A stretch of 13,533 nt of DNA from Oscillospiraceae bacterium (GCA_018265835.1 JABLYK010000052.1:1-13533), one strand, 5' to 3'. Shown: positions 1 through 7,366, numbered from the stretch's first letter. Notes: a model not told the origin generated them from the sequence alone. Program-made: numbers and translations.

Positions 1-14
1 GAAGGAGCAAAAGT

Positions 15-824
15 GTGCTAAATTTTGTCTGCCAGGATGCTTACACATTGGAAGACTTTGTCCGGTTGATTTCTTTCCTCCGTTCAGAAAACGGCTGCCC
101 GTGGGATCGCGTGCAGACGCACGAGAGTATCCGGCGCAATTTTCTGGAGGAAGCGTACGAGGCCTGCGAGGCCATCGACGAGCACGATCTGGTGCATATG
201 CGCGAGGAGCTGGGCGACGTGCTGATGCAGGTGCTGTTCCACGCGGATATTGAGCGCGAAGCCGGGCATTTTACCATTCAGGACGTGGCGGACGCCGCGT
301 GCAAAAAGCTCGTCTCGCGCCATCCGCACGTGTTTGGCGCGCGCGTGGAGAAAGACCCTGACGCGGTGCTTTCGGATTGGGAGGCTATCAAGCGGCAGGA
401 GCGCGCGCAGACGACCACGGCGGAGGCGATGCAGACCGTTTCCAGATATCTGCCGGCGCTGTGGCGCTGCGAGAAGGTGCAGTCCAAGGCCGCAAAAACC
501 GGCTTTGACTGGCCGGACGCGCAGACGGCACTGGCCAAGGTCGAGGAAGAGACGCAGGAGCTGCGCCGCGCCATGGAGCAGCAAAACGCCGACGCCGTCG
601 AGGAAGAGCTTGGCGATCTGCTGTTTGCGGTCGTGAAGGTTGCGCGTTTTCAGGGGATTGATCCGGAGACGGCGGCGCATCGCGCGTGCGAGAAGTTTAT
701 CCGGCGCTTTGCCGGAGTGGAGGCGGAAGCCGCCCAAAACGGACAGCCGCTGGAAAGCCTGACGCTGGATGAGATGACCGCGCTGTACCAGCACGTGAAA
801 GCGCGGGAAACGCATACCGGTTGA
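15..824 (+). CDS. mazG: MazG family nucleoside triphosphate pyrophosphohydrolase
   Basis: MazG hydrolyses (d)NTPs to the monophosphate and pyrophosphate, clearing aberrant nucleotides from the cytoplasm. The 269-residue protein carries two tandem all-alpha MazG domains, each with the metal-binding acidic pattern: EExxE at about residues 45-49 with EExxD at 64-68, and EEE near 177-179 with EEExxD at 196-201. The GCPWD motif near 27-31 and the length match stand-alone MazG such as the E. coli protein (about 263 aa). The Bacillus homologue YabN has an extra N-terminal tetrapyrrole-methylase domain that is absent here. I chose the GTG start at 15 because AAGGAG at 2-7 sits at normal spacing; the frame is open to the window edge, but homologues of this type begin here. 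It heads a mazG-hup-rqcP cluster, an arrangement related to the mazG-rqcP neighbourhood of Bacillus. Confidence 0.95.
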   Translation: MLNFVCQDAYTLEDFVRLISFLRSENGCPWDRVQTHESIRRNFLEEAYEACEAIDEHDLVHMREELGDVLMQVLFHADIEREAGHFTIQDVADAACKKLVSRHPHVFGARVEKDPDAVLSDWEAIKRQERAQTTTAEAMQTVSRYLPALWRCEKVQSKAAKTGFDWPDAQTALAKVEEETQELRRAMEQQNADAVEEELGDLLFAVVKVARFQGIDPETAAHRACEKFIRRFAGVEAEAAQNGQPLESLTLDEMTALYQHVKARETHTG

Positions 825-914
825 ATACGAAAAGAAATTTGCATCGAAGAGAAAGGGAACATGCAAAATTCTATATATATCATGGCATGAGCCAAAGATT
901 TAGGAGGATTACCA

Positions 915-1190
915 ATGAATAAGGCAGAACTTATTACTGCTGTTGCAGAAAAAACCGGTCTTTCCAAGAAAGACTGTGAGAAAGCCGTTAACGCGACGTT
1001 CGAGACCATCACGGCCAATCTTGAGGACGGCGAAAAGGTTCAGCTCGTCGGCTTTGGCGTGTTTGATGTGAAGGAGCGCGGCGTCCGGATCGGCCGCAAT
1101 CCGAAGACGAAGGAAGAAATTGAGATTCCCGCGACACGCGTGCCGATGTTCAAGGCCGGCAAGGCTCTGAAGGACGCCGTTGCGAAGTAA
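915..1190 (+). CDS. hup: DNA-binding protein HU
   Basis: HU is the abundant histone-like dimeric protein that bends and compacts DNA. The 91-residue product has the normal HU length and full signature: GFGVF at 46-50, then the arm with R-x-G-RNPKT at 58-65, including the DNA-intercalating proline at 63, and the C-terminal helix FKAGKALKDAV. The ATG at 915 is preceded by a strong AGGAGGA at 902-908. The 90 bp between mazG and hup contain an AT-rich tract (ctatatatatcat, 871-883) that could supply a -10 element, but I could not pair it with a good -35, so an own promoter is only suspected. A perfect hairpin terminator follows the stop at once, which fits a highly expressed monocistronic message. 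Confidence 0.97.
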   Translation: MNKAELITAVAEKTGLSKKDCEKAVNATFETITANLEDGEKVQLVGFGVFDVKERGVRIGRNPKTKEEIEIPATRVPMFKAGKALKDAVAK

Positions 1191-1197
1191 GAAAAGA

Positions 1198-1232
1198 AAA
1201 ACGCTCCGGGAAACCGTTTCCCGGAGCGTTTT
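1198..1232 (+). terminator. Intrinsic terminator between hup and rqcP
   Basis: A perfect 16-bp stem (1198-1213 pairing with 1217-1232) with a 3-nt loop, GC-rich in the middle and ending in TTTT, lies 8 bp after the hup stop. It ends only 3 bp before the rqcP ribosome binding site at 1236-1240, so RqcP must be expressed by read-through unless a promoter is hidden in hup. Confidence 0.9.
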
Positions 1233-1247
1233 GTCAGGAGTGACACT

Positions 1248-1490
1248 ATGCGACTGGACAAATATCTGAAGGTTTCCCGCCTCATCAAGCGGCGCACCGT
1301 GGCCAATGAGGCGTGTGACGGGCAGCGGATCACCGTCAACGGCAGAACCGCCAAGGCGTCGTACGAGGTCAAAATCGGCGACGTCATCGAAATTGCGTTT
1401 GGGCAAAGAACGGTGAAAGTTGAAGTCCTTGCCGTCGAGGAGACCGCAAAAAAAGGCGATGCCGCGGCTTTGTACCGCGAGCTGCCGTAA
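1248..1490 (+). CDS. rqcP: RqcP (YabO), S4-domain ribosome quality-control factor
   Basis: RqcP binds obstructed 50S subunits and works with RqcH in adding C-terminal alanine tails to stalled nascent chains. The 80-residue protein is essentially one S4 RNA-binding domain. Its N-terminus MRLDKYLKVSRLIKRRT is nearly identical to Bacillus YabO as I remember it, and the conserved R2 and R16 are present, as are the GDVIEIAFGQR core near 44-53 and the KKGDAAALY tail. The related heat-shock protein Hsp15 is longer and more basic. The ATG at 1248 follows AGGAG at 1236-1240. In Bacillus and many clostridia this gene is followed by yabP-yabQ-divIC; here a terminator and a convergent gene follow instead. 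Confidence 0.93.
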   Translation: MRLDKYLKVSRLIKRRTVANEACDGQRITVNGRTAKASYEVKIGDVIEIAFGQRTVKVEVLAVEETAKKGDAAALYRELP

Positions 1491-1491
1491 A

Positions 1492-1524
1492 AAACGCGCT
1501 CTGCACGTTGTGCAGAGCGCGTTT
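1492..1524. terminator. Bidirectional terminator between rqcP and the convergent P-loop gene
   Basis: A perfect 15-bp stem (1492-1506 with 1510-1524), 3-nt loop GTT, begins 2 bp after the rqcP stop and lies 12 bp beyond the stop of the minus-strand gene. It is flanked by A residues on the left and ends TTT on the right, so it can terminate both convergent transcripts. Confidence 0.88.
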
Positions 1525-1536
1525 GCCGCATTTGCG

Positions 1537-1950
1537 TTAAATTGCGTATTTTTTAATATCTTCGCAGGCAGTTTCCGGATCCATCGTCATGCTGAGGGTG
1601 AAGGTGATGTTCTCCTTTGCGGAGAACGCATCCAGCCACGCCAGAAATTCAGCGATTTGTTGCTCGGAGACGTCTGTCAGCATTTTTGCAAAATTGTCAA
1701 TAAACACATGGGTGATGTCGTAGTTCCCGGCGTGCAGTCCGCTCAGGAAGCCTTTCATAAATTCCACGGAACCGATCGCATAATCACTCGCATGGATCAG
1801 GCGGACCTGATAGGGAATATCGTAAGTGAGTTTTTTATCCTTTTCAATGCATACAACCGAACCGGTTTCGCTGTCGATCGCGGTCTTTACCATTTCGACC
1901 AGCCTCTTTGTTTTGCCGGAACCTTTGAGACCCATGATTAACTGAACCAT
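1537..1950 (-). CDS. Small P-loop NTPase-like protein of unknown function
   Basis: I do not recognise a characterised function. The 137-residue protein opens directly with a beta strand and a Walker A motif, GLKGSGKT at residues 7-14 (Lys13, Thr14). A hydrophobic strand ending in aspartate (THVFIDNF, Asp85) is a plausible Walker B. Size and the early P-loop recall compact kinase-type P-loop proteins such as thymidine kinase, but I see no zinc-binding cysteines and no nucleoside-binding motif, so that is only a fold-level guess. No signal peptide or membrane segment is visible. The ATG is preceded by AAGGAGT (1962-1968 on the minus strand) with a longish 11-nt gap. It lies 99 bp downstream of pgi on the same strand, with its own weak promoter candidate, and ends at a shared terminator with rqcP. 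Confidence 0.85.
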   Translation of the reverse strand: MVQLIMGLKGSGKTKRLVEMVKTAIDSETGSVVCIEKDKKLTYDIPYQVRLIHASDYAIGSVEFMKGFLSGLHAGNYDITHVFIDNFAKMLTDVSEQQIAEFLAWLDAFSAKENITFTLSMTMDPETACEDIKKYAI

Positions 1951-2005
1951 ATGTCGATCACACTCCTTAAGTAGAAATCAGGGCGGGTGCTAATACCCTG
2001 CTTTT

Positions 2006-2034
2006 AGCTTATCACGTTTTTTTCGCTTGTGCAA
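2006..2034 (-). promoter_or_regulatory. Candidate sigma-A promoter for the P-loop gene
   Basis: On the minus strand TTGCAC (2029-2034) and TAAGCT (2006-2011) are separated by exactly 17 bp, about 55 bp upstream of the P-loop gene start. The -10 matches the consensus at only three positions, so this is a weak call. Read-through from pgi is an alternative, because no convincing terminator lies between the two genes. Confidence 0.33.
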
Positions 2035-2049
2035 CGGTAAAGTTTCCGT

Positions 2050-3330
2050 TCAGACCGCGTCGGGCTTGCCCAGAAGCCGGAACATGTTCTTTTTGTAAGC
2101 CTCCACGCCGGGCTGGTCGAACGGATTGACGCCGGACATGTAGCCGGACAGCGCACAGGCCAGCTCAAAGAAGCACACCAGCCATGCGAAACCGGCTTCG
2201 TCGCGTGTTCCGACGCGAACCTCCAAATTCGGCACGCCGCCGGCGATGTGCGCGGCCTTGACCGCCTCCTGCGCGGAGCGGCTGATCTCGCTGAGCTTGC
2301 GCCCGGCAAGGTAGTTGAGCTGGTCGGGGTCGCCCATAGCGAAGGGGACGGTGAACTCATTATTCGGCGCTTCGAAGGTGACGACCGTTTCCATCAGCGT
2401 GCGCGGTCCGTCCTGAATATACTGTCCCATGGAGTGGAGATCGGCGTTGTATTCCACGGAGGCGGGGTAGATGCCGATGCCGTTTTTGCCCTCGCTCTCG
2501 CCGTAAAGCTGCTTCCACCATTCCGCCATATAGCGGAAGGACGGCTCGTAGCAGGCGAGGATCTCAATGGACTTGCCGAGCTGGTAAAGATGCTGGCGGG
2601 CGGCGGCGTACTGCCATGCCGGGTTTTCCGGCGAACGCAGATCCATTGCGGCAAACGCGTCAATCGCTGCGTTTACGACGGCCTGCACGTCGATTCCTGC
2701 CGCCGCCATCGGCAGCAGACCGACCGGGGAGAGCACACTGTACCGGCCGCCCACGTCGTCGGGCACGACAAAGGTCTCCCAGCCCTCTTCGTCCGCCATG
2801 GACTTGAGCACGCCCTTGTGCGCATCCGTTGTGGCAATGATGCGCTTTTTGGCCTTTTCCGGGCCGTACTTGGCGTTGAGCAGGCCTCGGAACATACGGA
2901 ATGCGAGCGCAGGCTCCAGCGTCGTGCCGGATTTGGAGATCACGTTCAGGTCAAAGTCCATTTCACCCAGTTCGTCAAGCAGCAGCATCAGCGCGTCGGG
3001 AGACATGGAGTTGCCGGCGAAGAAGATGCGCGGGTCGCCCGCCTGTGGCCGGGGGCGCAGCAGCTCCACGGCGCCCTTGGCGCCCAGATAGGACCCGCCG
3101 ATTCCGATTACGACCAGCGCTTCGGAGCGGCCGCGGATCTTGGAGGCGGCGGACAGGATTTGCTTCAGCTCCCCGTTTTTGACGCGCTGCGGCAGCTCCA
3201 GCCAGCCGGTGAACTCCGCACCGGAGCCGGCGTGCTCGGCAAGCGTTCGGTGCGCTGCGGCCGCGGCTGCATAATCCGGGCCGGCGGCGTCAAAAAACGA
3301 GGTCGCGCCCGATAAATCGACTTTCAACAT
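2050..3330 (-). CDS. pgi: Glucose-6-phosphate isomerase
   Basis: This cytoplasmic enzyme interconverts glucose 6-phosphate and fructose 6-phosphate at the top of glycolysis. The 426-residue length fits the short bacterial/clostridial form. Visible motifs: GIGGSYLGAKG (76-86) and SKSGTT (132-137) for the sugar-phosphate site, DVGGRYSVLSP (192-202) which is the family's first signature, GESEGK (277-282) carrying the catalytic glutamate, His299 in YNADLHSMGQ, and NPFDQPGVEAYKK (402-414), the second signature with the catalytic lysine. The frame is open further upstream to 3570, but that part has low complexity and no family resemblance. I placed the start at 3330 because AGAAGGA (3339-3345) lies 8 nt upstream and the N-terminus MLKVDLSG is typical. 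Confidence 0.96.
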   Translation of the reverse strand: MLKVDLSGATSFFDAAGPDYAAAAAAHRTLAEHAGSGAEFTGWLELPQRVKNGELKQILSAASKIRGRSEALVVIGIGGSYLGAKGAVELLRPRPQAGDPRIFFAGNSMSPDALMLLLDELGEMDFDLNVISKSGTTLEPALAFRMFRGLLNAKYGPEKAKKRIIATTDAHKGVLKSMADEEGWETFVVPDDVGGRYSVLSPVGLLPMAAAGIDVQAVVNAAIDAFAAMDLRSPENPAWQYAAARQHLYQLGKSIEILACYEPSFRYMAEWWKQLYGESEGKNGIGIYPASVEYNADLHSMGQYIQDGPRTLMETVVTFEAPNNEFTVPFAMGDPDQLNYLAGRKLSEISRSAQEAVKAAHIAGGVPNLEVRVGTRDEAGFAWLVCFFELACALSGYMSGVNPFDQPGVEAYKKNMFRLLGKPDAV

Positions 3331-3375
3331 GATGGGTATCCTTCTCTCTGTTACAGATTGAATTCGAGTAACACC

Positions 3376-3403
3376 AGTATACACCAAACTGATTTTTTCG
3401 CAA
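3376..3403 (-). promoter_or_regulatory. Candidate sigma-A promoter for pgi
   Basis: On the minus strand TTGCGA (3398-3403), a 16-bp spacer and TATACT (3376-3381, five of six consensus bases) lie about 45 bp upstream of the pgi start, in an AT-rich stretch unlike the flanking coding DNA. The predicted leader is about 40 nt. Confidence 0.55.
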
Positions 3404-3481
3404 GAAAAATCCGTCGTTTGTGGTGGAAGCAGCACATTTTTTTCGAATTTCTTTACAGGATGTGGGGAAAAACACCCCCAA

Positions 3482-4612
3482 TCAAAGCTGGCCCAGCAGC
3501 ACCAGCCACAGCTTCGGAACAGACATGCGCGCGACTGCTTCCGGCGCGACGAGCGGCAGCTCTGCCACAACGCCCGTATGATCCGAAACGGTGACCTTAC
3601 CCAGCAGCGCGCCCTGCTCGACCGGCGCGCGCACGGATTCCGGCAGCGAAACTTCGCATTGAATTTCTCCGCTGCCCTTATTCACCACAAGCGTCTGCGC
3701 GCCCTCGCACACCGGCTGCACGCTCTCTGCCGCGCCCAGCTCCACGCGCACCGGCGGCAGCACGACATTGGCGGCGAGGGAATAGACGGTGTAGTTGGCA
3801 AAGGCGTAGTTCAGCAGCGTTTTTGCATCCTCAAACCGGTCGGCGGAAGTCGGCGCATGCATGATGACGGCGATGAATTCCGCGCCGTCCCGCTCCGCGC
3901 TGGCGGACAGACAATACATCGCCTGCTGTGTGAAGCCGGTTTTCAGCCCCGTTGTGCCTTCATAGGTGCGCACCAGCCGGTTTGTGTTCGTCAGACCGAA
4001 GCGCCCGTCGCGCACGGTGTCCATCCAGATGGTTGTGTACTCCCGCAGCCACGTGTATTGCAGCAGCTCGCGTGACATGAGCGCGATGTCATAGGCTGAG
4101 GTATAGTGCTCCGCGTCGTCCGTCAGCCCTGTACAGTTGACGAAGTGCGTATCCTGCATACCGAGCTGCTGCGCGCGCTCGTTCATGCGTTTGACAAAGG
4201 CCTCCTCAGAGCCGGCGATCTTCTCCGCCATAGCGACGGCGCAGTCGTTGGCGGAGGACACGGTGATGCATTTGAGCATTTCGTGCACCGACATCTGCTC
4301 GCCCTCCTCCAGCCAGATCTGGCTGCCGCCCATGGACGCAGCGTGGTTACTGGCGGACACCATGTCGTCTTTCGTCATCGCGCCGCTTTCGATCTGCTCG
4401 GCGATCAGCAGCAGGGTCATAATCTTCGTCACACTCGCAGGCGACATGCGCTCGTGCCCGTTTTTTTCGTACAAAAGCGTGCCGGTCGTCCGCTCCATGA
4501 GGACGGCGGACGGCGCGGTGAGGCTCAGTTCATCTTCCTCCGGCGTGGTCACGGCCAGCGCCGGCATGGTCAGCAGCGAAAGCAAAAGAATTGTGGCAAG
4601 CAGTCGTTTCAT
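3482..4612 (-). CDS. Secreted serine D-Ala-D-Ala carboxypeptidase (PBP5/DacF type, family S11)
   Basis: This low-molecular-weight penicillin-binding protein removes the terminal D-alanine from peptidoglycan pentapeptides outside the membrane. The 376-residue protein starts with a signal peptide (MKRLL, a leucine-rich core, cleavage likely after ALA at residue 20). The three active-site motifs follow in order: SVTK (60-63, nucleophile Ser60), SAN (120-122) and KTG (224-226). A C-terminal beta domain (about 275-360) ends in a hydrophobic tail, KLWLVLLGQL, that may act as a membrane anchor. The frame is open 47 codons upstream, but that part would mask the signal peptide. The ATG at 4612 has GGGAGGAA (4615-4622) just upstream. 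Which Dac paralogue this is (DacF, DacB or DacA) cannot be settled here. No clear terminator separates it from pgi 151 bp downstream, so read-through is possible. Confidence 0.94.
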   Translation of the reverse strand: MKRLLATILLLSLLTMPALAVTTPEEDELSLTAPSAVLMERTTGTLLYEKNGHERMSPASVTKIMTLLLIAEQIESGAMTKDDMVSASNHAASMGGSQIWLEEGEQMSVHEMLKCITVSSANDCAVAMAEKIAGSEEAFVKRMNERAQQLGMQDTHFVNCTGLTDDAEHYTSAYDIALMSRELLQYTWLREYTTIWMDTVRDGRFGLTNTNRLVRTYEGTTGLKTGFTQQAMYCLSASAERDGAEFIAVIMHAPTSADRFEDAKTLLNYAFANYTVYSLAANVVLPPVRVELGAAESVQPVCEGAQTLVVNKGSGEIQCEVSLPESVRAPVEQGALLGKVTVSDHTGVVAELPLVAPEAVARMSVPKLWLVLLGQL

Positions 4613-4715
4613 AGTTCCTCCCATCATCAGCCGCCAGCCGGAACGTCGTCCCGTGCTGCGGCGGTCTTTGTTCCAATGTATGATCGCTGCCGCCGGATCA
4701 GCCGTTTTTGGCTGC

Positions 4716-4744
4716 AATTTTGTTGCAAAATCAGGACTTGTCAA
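4716..4744 (-). promoter_or_regulatory. Candidate promoter for the carboxypeptidase gene
   Basis: On the minus strand a consensus TTGACA -35 (4739-4744) is followed after 17 bp by AAAATT (4716-4721), a poor -10. It would give a leader of about 100 nt. The perfect -35 argues for it and the -10 against. Confidence 0.3.
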
Positions 4745-4848
4745 CATTTTCAACAGAGTTCATAACATTTTTATGTCTACCGGTTGCACAGATTTTGTCG
4801 GATTCTAAGAAGAAATGTAAAGAAGATGCAAAAATCTCATTCTTGCGG

Positions 4849-4878
4849 TTGACGTGCGGCAGTGCAAAATAGTACAAT
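4849..4878 (+). promoter_or_regulatory. Sigma-A promoter of the AI-2E family gene
   Basis: TTGACG (4849-4854), an 18-bp spacer and TACAAT (4873-4878) each match the consensus at five of six positions. Transcription would start near 4885, leaving about 39 nt before the ATG at 4924. This argues against translation from the upstream GTG at 4897, which would have almost no leader and no ribosome binding site. Confidence 0.65.
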
Positions 4879-4923
4879 ATAAGAAAATCAAAAGCAGTGT
4901 GGGAAACAGGGGCATCACAAAGT

Positions 4924-6225
4924 ATGAAGAAGTTCAATTCCGACAATAAATATATGGGCTGGGGGCTTACGGCGTTTTGCGTGATTGCGGGCGCGATCGT
5001 GTTTTATATGCTGCTTCAGCACGGCGGCGTTGTGGTGGACGGCATCAATGCGCTGCTCGGGATCCTCAGTCCGATCATCTGGGGTCTGGTGATTGCGTAT
5101 CTCCTATGGCCGCTCACCAAACTGTTTGAGCGAAGTGTTTTTACGCCGCTGCTGAAAAAGGTGATGCCGAAGAAAAACAGCGCGGTACCTGCGCGCGGCC
5201 TGTCCGTTCTGTTTTCAATCGTGGTGGCGCTGCTGTGCGTCGCCGCACTGCTGTGGCTCATCATTCCACAGCTCATTTCCAGCATTGAGAGTATCATCGT
5301 CAATTCTCCGGAGTATTACGACACCGTTACCGGCTGGATTGAGCGCTTTTTTGAGGACTATCCGCAGCTGGAAAGCGTGCTGCTGGAGGCGACGGGCAAT
5401 ATCTCCGACAGTGTGCTCGACTGGATCAAGACGGCGGTGCTGCCGACCATGGGCAAGGTGGTCACCAGCGTCTCTGCGGGCGTCTACTCGGTGCTGCGCG
5501 GCGTTCTGGATGTGCTGATCGGCTTTGTCGTTGCGTGCTATGTGCTGTTTAATACTGAGGAATTCGGCGCGAAATCCAAGAAAGTGCTTTACAGCATCTT
5601 CTTAATTGACACTGCGGAAAAAATCATGAGCGCCACCCGGTTTACGGACTCAGCCTTTATGGGCTTTATCCGCGGCAAGGTGATTGATTCGCTCATCATC
5701 GGCATCCTCTGCTACATCTGCTGCAGCCTGCTGCGTATGCCGTACGTGGTGCTGATCAGCGTGATCGTGGGCGTGACGAATATCATCCCGGTGTTCGGCC
5801 CGTTCATCGGCGCGGTGCCGTCGGCGCTGATTATTCTGCTGGTGTCCCCGATGAAATGCCTGATCTTTGTGGTTTTCATCATCATTCTGCAGCAGATCGA
5901 CGGCAATATCATCGGACCCAAAATCCTCGGCAGCTCCACGGGCATCAGCGGCTTCTGGATCATGTTTGCCATTTTGCTCGGCGGCGGCCTGTTCGGCGTG
6001 ATTGGCATGCTGCTTGGCGTACCGGTGTTCGTCGTGGTGTATGAGGGGCTGCGCCGGCTGGTGGAGCACGGATTAAAAAAGCACGGCCTCCAAACGGAGA
6101 CCGCGCAGTATATGAATATTGACGCGATTGATCAGGAGACGAAAATGCCGGTCCGGCATACCGAAGCGGAAGAAAAGAACGCTTCGGAACCGACCGGAGA
6201 TTCACCGGAGAACCGGAAACAGTGA
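4924..6225 (+). CDS. AI-2E family transporter (PF01594 type membrane protein)
   Basis: Integral membrane protein of 433 residues. The family is named for proposed export of the autoinducer AI-2, but members include Na+/H+ antiporters and unknowns, so substrate is not predictable. Hydrophobic segments occur at about 13-32, 42-64, 92-118, 184-209, 253-285 (possibly two), 288-310, 312-324 and 343-378, with a soluble stretch around 120-180. The family-defining C-terminal block is clear: QQIDGNIIGPKILG (323-336), then a glycine-rich segment ending GVIGMLLGVP. The last 50 residues are charged and cytoplasmic. I prefer the ATG at 4924 (AGGGG at 4908-4912, wide spacing) to the in-frame GTG at 4897, given the promoter position. 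Its last 24 bp overlap the convergent desulfurase gene, and no terminator lies between them. Confidence 0.92.
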   Translation: MKKFNSDNKYMGWGLTAFCVIAGAIVFYMLLQHGGVVVDGINALLGILSPIIWGLVIAYLLWPLTKLFERSVFTPLLKKVMPKKNSAVPARGLSVLFSIVVALLCVAALLWLIIPQLISSIESIIVNSPEYYDTVTGWIERFFEDYPQLESVLLEATGNISDSVLDWIKTAVLPTMGKVVTSVSAGVYSVLRGVLDVLIGFVVACYVLFNTEEFGAKSKKVLYSIFLIDTAEKIMSATRFTDSAFMGFIRGKVIDSLIIGILCYICCSLLRMPYVVLISVIVGVTNIIPVFGPFIGAVPSALIILLVSPMKCLIFVVFIIILQQIDGNIIGPKILGSSTGISGFWIMFAILLGGGLFGVIGMLLGVPVFVVVYEGLRRLVEHGLKKHGLQTETAQYMNIDAIDQETKMPVRHTEAEEKNASEPTGDSPENRKQ

Positions 6226-7338
6226 CTGCTTTGCCTCGCGGAGCGCGTCGCACAGGGCGTCGACGTCCTGCTGCGTCGTGAAGCGCGAAAAGCTGATGCG
6301 CAGCGCGCCGTCGATCACGTTCGACGGCAGCCCCATGGCCTCCAGCACATGGCTCCGCCCGCCCTTTTTGCAGGCGGAGCTTTTTGACGTATAAATCTCC
6401 CGCGCCTCAAGGAAGTTCATCAGCACCTCGCTGCGGTAGCCGGGCAGGGAGATGCTCAGAATGTGCGGCGCGCCGCCGCCGATGACGACGAGGTCTTCCA
6501 CCTCTGCCGTCAGGCGGTTGACGGCATGCGCGCGCAGGCGCGCCATCTCCGCCGTCGCGTCAGCCATTTTGGCCTTGCCGATGGCGGCGGCCGCGCCGAA
6601 TGCGGCGATTTGCGGCGTGGCCTCCGTGCCGGCGCGGATGCCGCGTTCCTGCCCGCCGCCGAAAATGTACGGCGGCAGTTTCAGCCCGCTGCGGATGTAC
6701 AGCGCACCGACGCCCTTTGGGGCGTGAATTTTATGCCCGCTGATGGTGATGAGATCGGCGCCGAGCGTTTTTGCGCGGAACGGAACCTTCAAAAAGCCCT
6801 GCACGGCGTCCGTGTGCAGCAGCGCGCGGGCGCTTTCCGCTTTCAGCATACGCGCAATTTCCGCAATGTCCGTCACCGCGCCAGTTTCGTTGTTTACCAT
6901 CATGAGCGACACGAGAATCGTGTCCGCCCGCAGCGCCTGACGCACCTGGGTAGCGGAGACGGCGCCGCGCGCATCCGGCTGCAGCCGGGTGATCTCAAAG
7001 CCCTCTTTTTCCAAAAAGTCCAGCGACCGGCGCACCGCGTCGTGTTCCACCGCGGAGCTGATGATGTGCTTGCCCTGACGGCGCATCAGCCGCGCGCCGG
7101 AAATGAGCGCCCAGTTGTCGCCTTCCGATCCGCAGGAGGTGAAATACACCTCGTCCGTCGCGCAGCCGAGCGCGTCGGCAACCTGCCTGCGCGCTGTGTC
7201 CACGGCGGCTTTTGCCTCGCGGCCGAGCTTGTAGGTGGAGCTGGGGTTTCCGTAGACTTCCGTCATCATGCGCAGGGCGGCCTCCGCCGCCTCCGGGCAT
7301 ACCCGCGTGGTCGCGGCGTTATCCAGATAAATACTCAT
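6202..7338 (-). CDS. Cysteine desulfurase (NifS/IscS family)
   Basis: PLP enzyme that converts cysteine to alanine and passes persulfide sulfur to Fe-S cluster assembly or tRNA thiolation. The 378-residue length is typical. Visible are the N-terminal YLDNAATT, His99 (EHDAVRRS) stacking on PLP, HTDAVQ (Asp177, Gln180), the Schiff-base lysine in SGHK (Lys203), RAGTEATP (235-242), and the mobile catalytic cysteine Cys323 in SSACKKGGRSHVL. The cysteine loop is about two residues shorter than in E. coli IscS. No IscU or other scaffold gene is adjacent, so I give no symbol. The ATG at 7338 has GAGGG (7345-7349) 6 nt upstream and a near-consensus promoter lying inside the divergent mtaB. Its neighbour MtaB is an Fe-S enzyme adding sulfur to tRNA, which suggests a functional link. 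Confidence 0.94.
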   Translation of the reverse strand: MSIYLDNAATTRVCPEAAEAALRMMTEVYGNPSSTYKLGREAKAAVDTARRQVADALGCATDEVYFTSCGSEGDNWALISGARLMRRQGKHIISSAVEHDAVRRSLDFLEKEGFEITRLQPDARGAVSATQVRQALRADTILVSLMMVNNETGAVTDIAEIARMLKAESARALLHTDAVQGFLKVPFRAKTLGADLITISGHKIHAPKGVGALYIRSGLKLPPYIFGGGQERGIRAGTEATPQIAAFGAAAAIGKAKMADATAEMARLRAHAVNRLTAEVEDLVVIGGGAPHILSISLPGYRSEVLMNFLEAREIYTSKSSACKKGGRSHVLEAMGLPSNVIDGALRISFSRFTTQQDVDALCDALREAKQSLFPVLR

Positions 7339-7366
7339 TTGATACCCTCGATTTGGAGATGAAATT

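Larger units (their letters stand above)
4613..4923. other. Divergent intergenic region (carboxypeptidase leader and AI-2E promoter)
   Basis: This 311-bp gap holds no convincing gene. Its left third (to about 4710) is GC-rich and would be the transcribed leader of the carboxypeptidase. Its right two thirds are AT-rich, with promoter candidates for both flanking genes. A short CAGCC/GGCTG hairpin lies around 4699-4714 at the predicted start of the leftward transcript. I see no riboswitch consensus. Confidence 0.6.

Noticed and set aside
2033..2050. Possible pgi terminator (AACGG/CCGTT around an 8-nt loop)
   Set aside because: Only 5 bp, includes the last base of the stop codon complement, and is not followed by a U-run on the minus strand.
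2248..3315. A 355-codon open frame on the plus strand, antisense to pgi
   Set aside because: It is the mirror of a certain pgi gene in GC-rich DNA, its translation is rich in Arg, Gly and His without any domain pattern, and it has no ribosome binding site.
3460..3482. Possible carboxypeptidase terminator (GGGG/CCCC around TGTTTTT)
   Set aside because: A four-base stem with the T-run in the loop instead of after the stem does not make an intrinsic terminator.
3331..3570. Upstream in-frame extension of pgi
   Set aside because: The extra 80 residues cover the predicted promoter and overlap the carboxypeptidase 3' end; no family resemblance, and a good ribosome binding site precedes the internal ATG.
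4613..4753. Upstream in-frame extension of the carboxypeptidase
   Set aside because: It would bury the signal peptide at residue 48 and includes the predicted promoter. The ATG at 4612 has a strong ribosome binding site.
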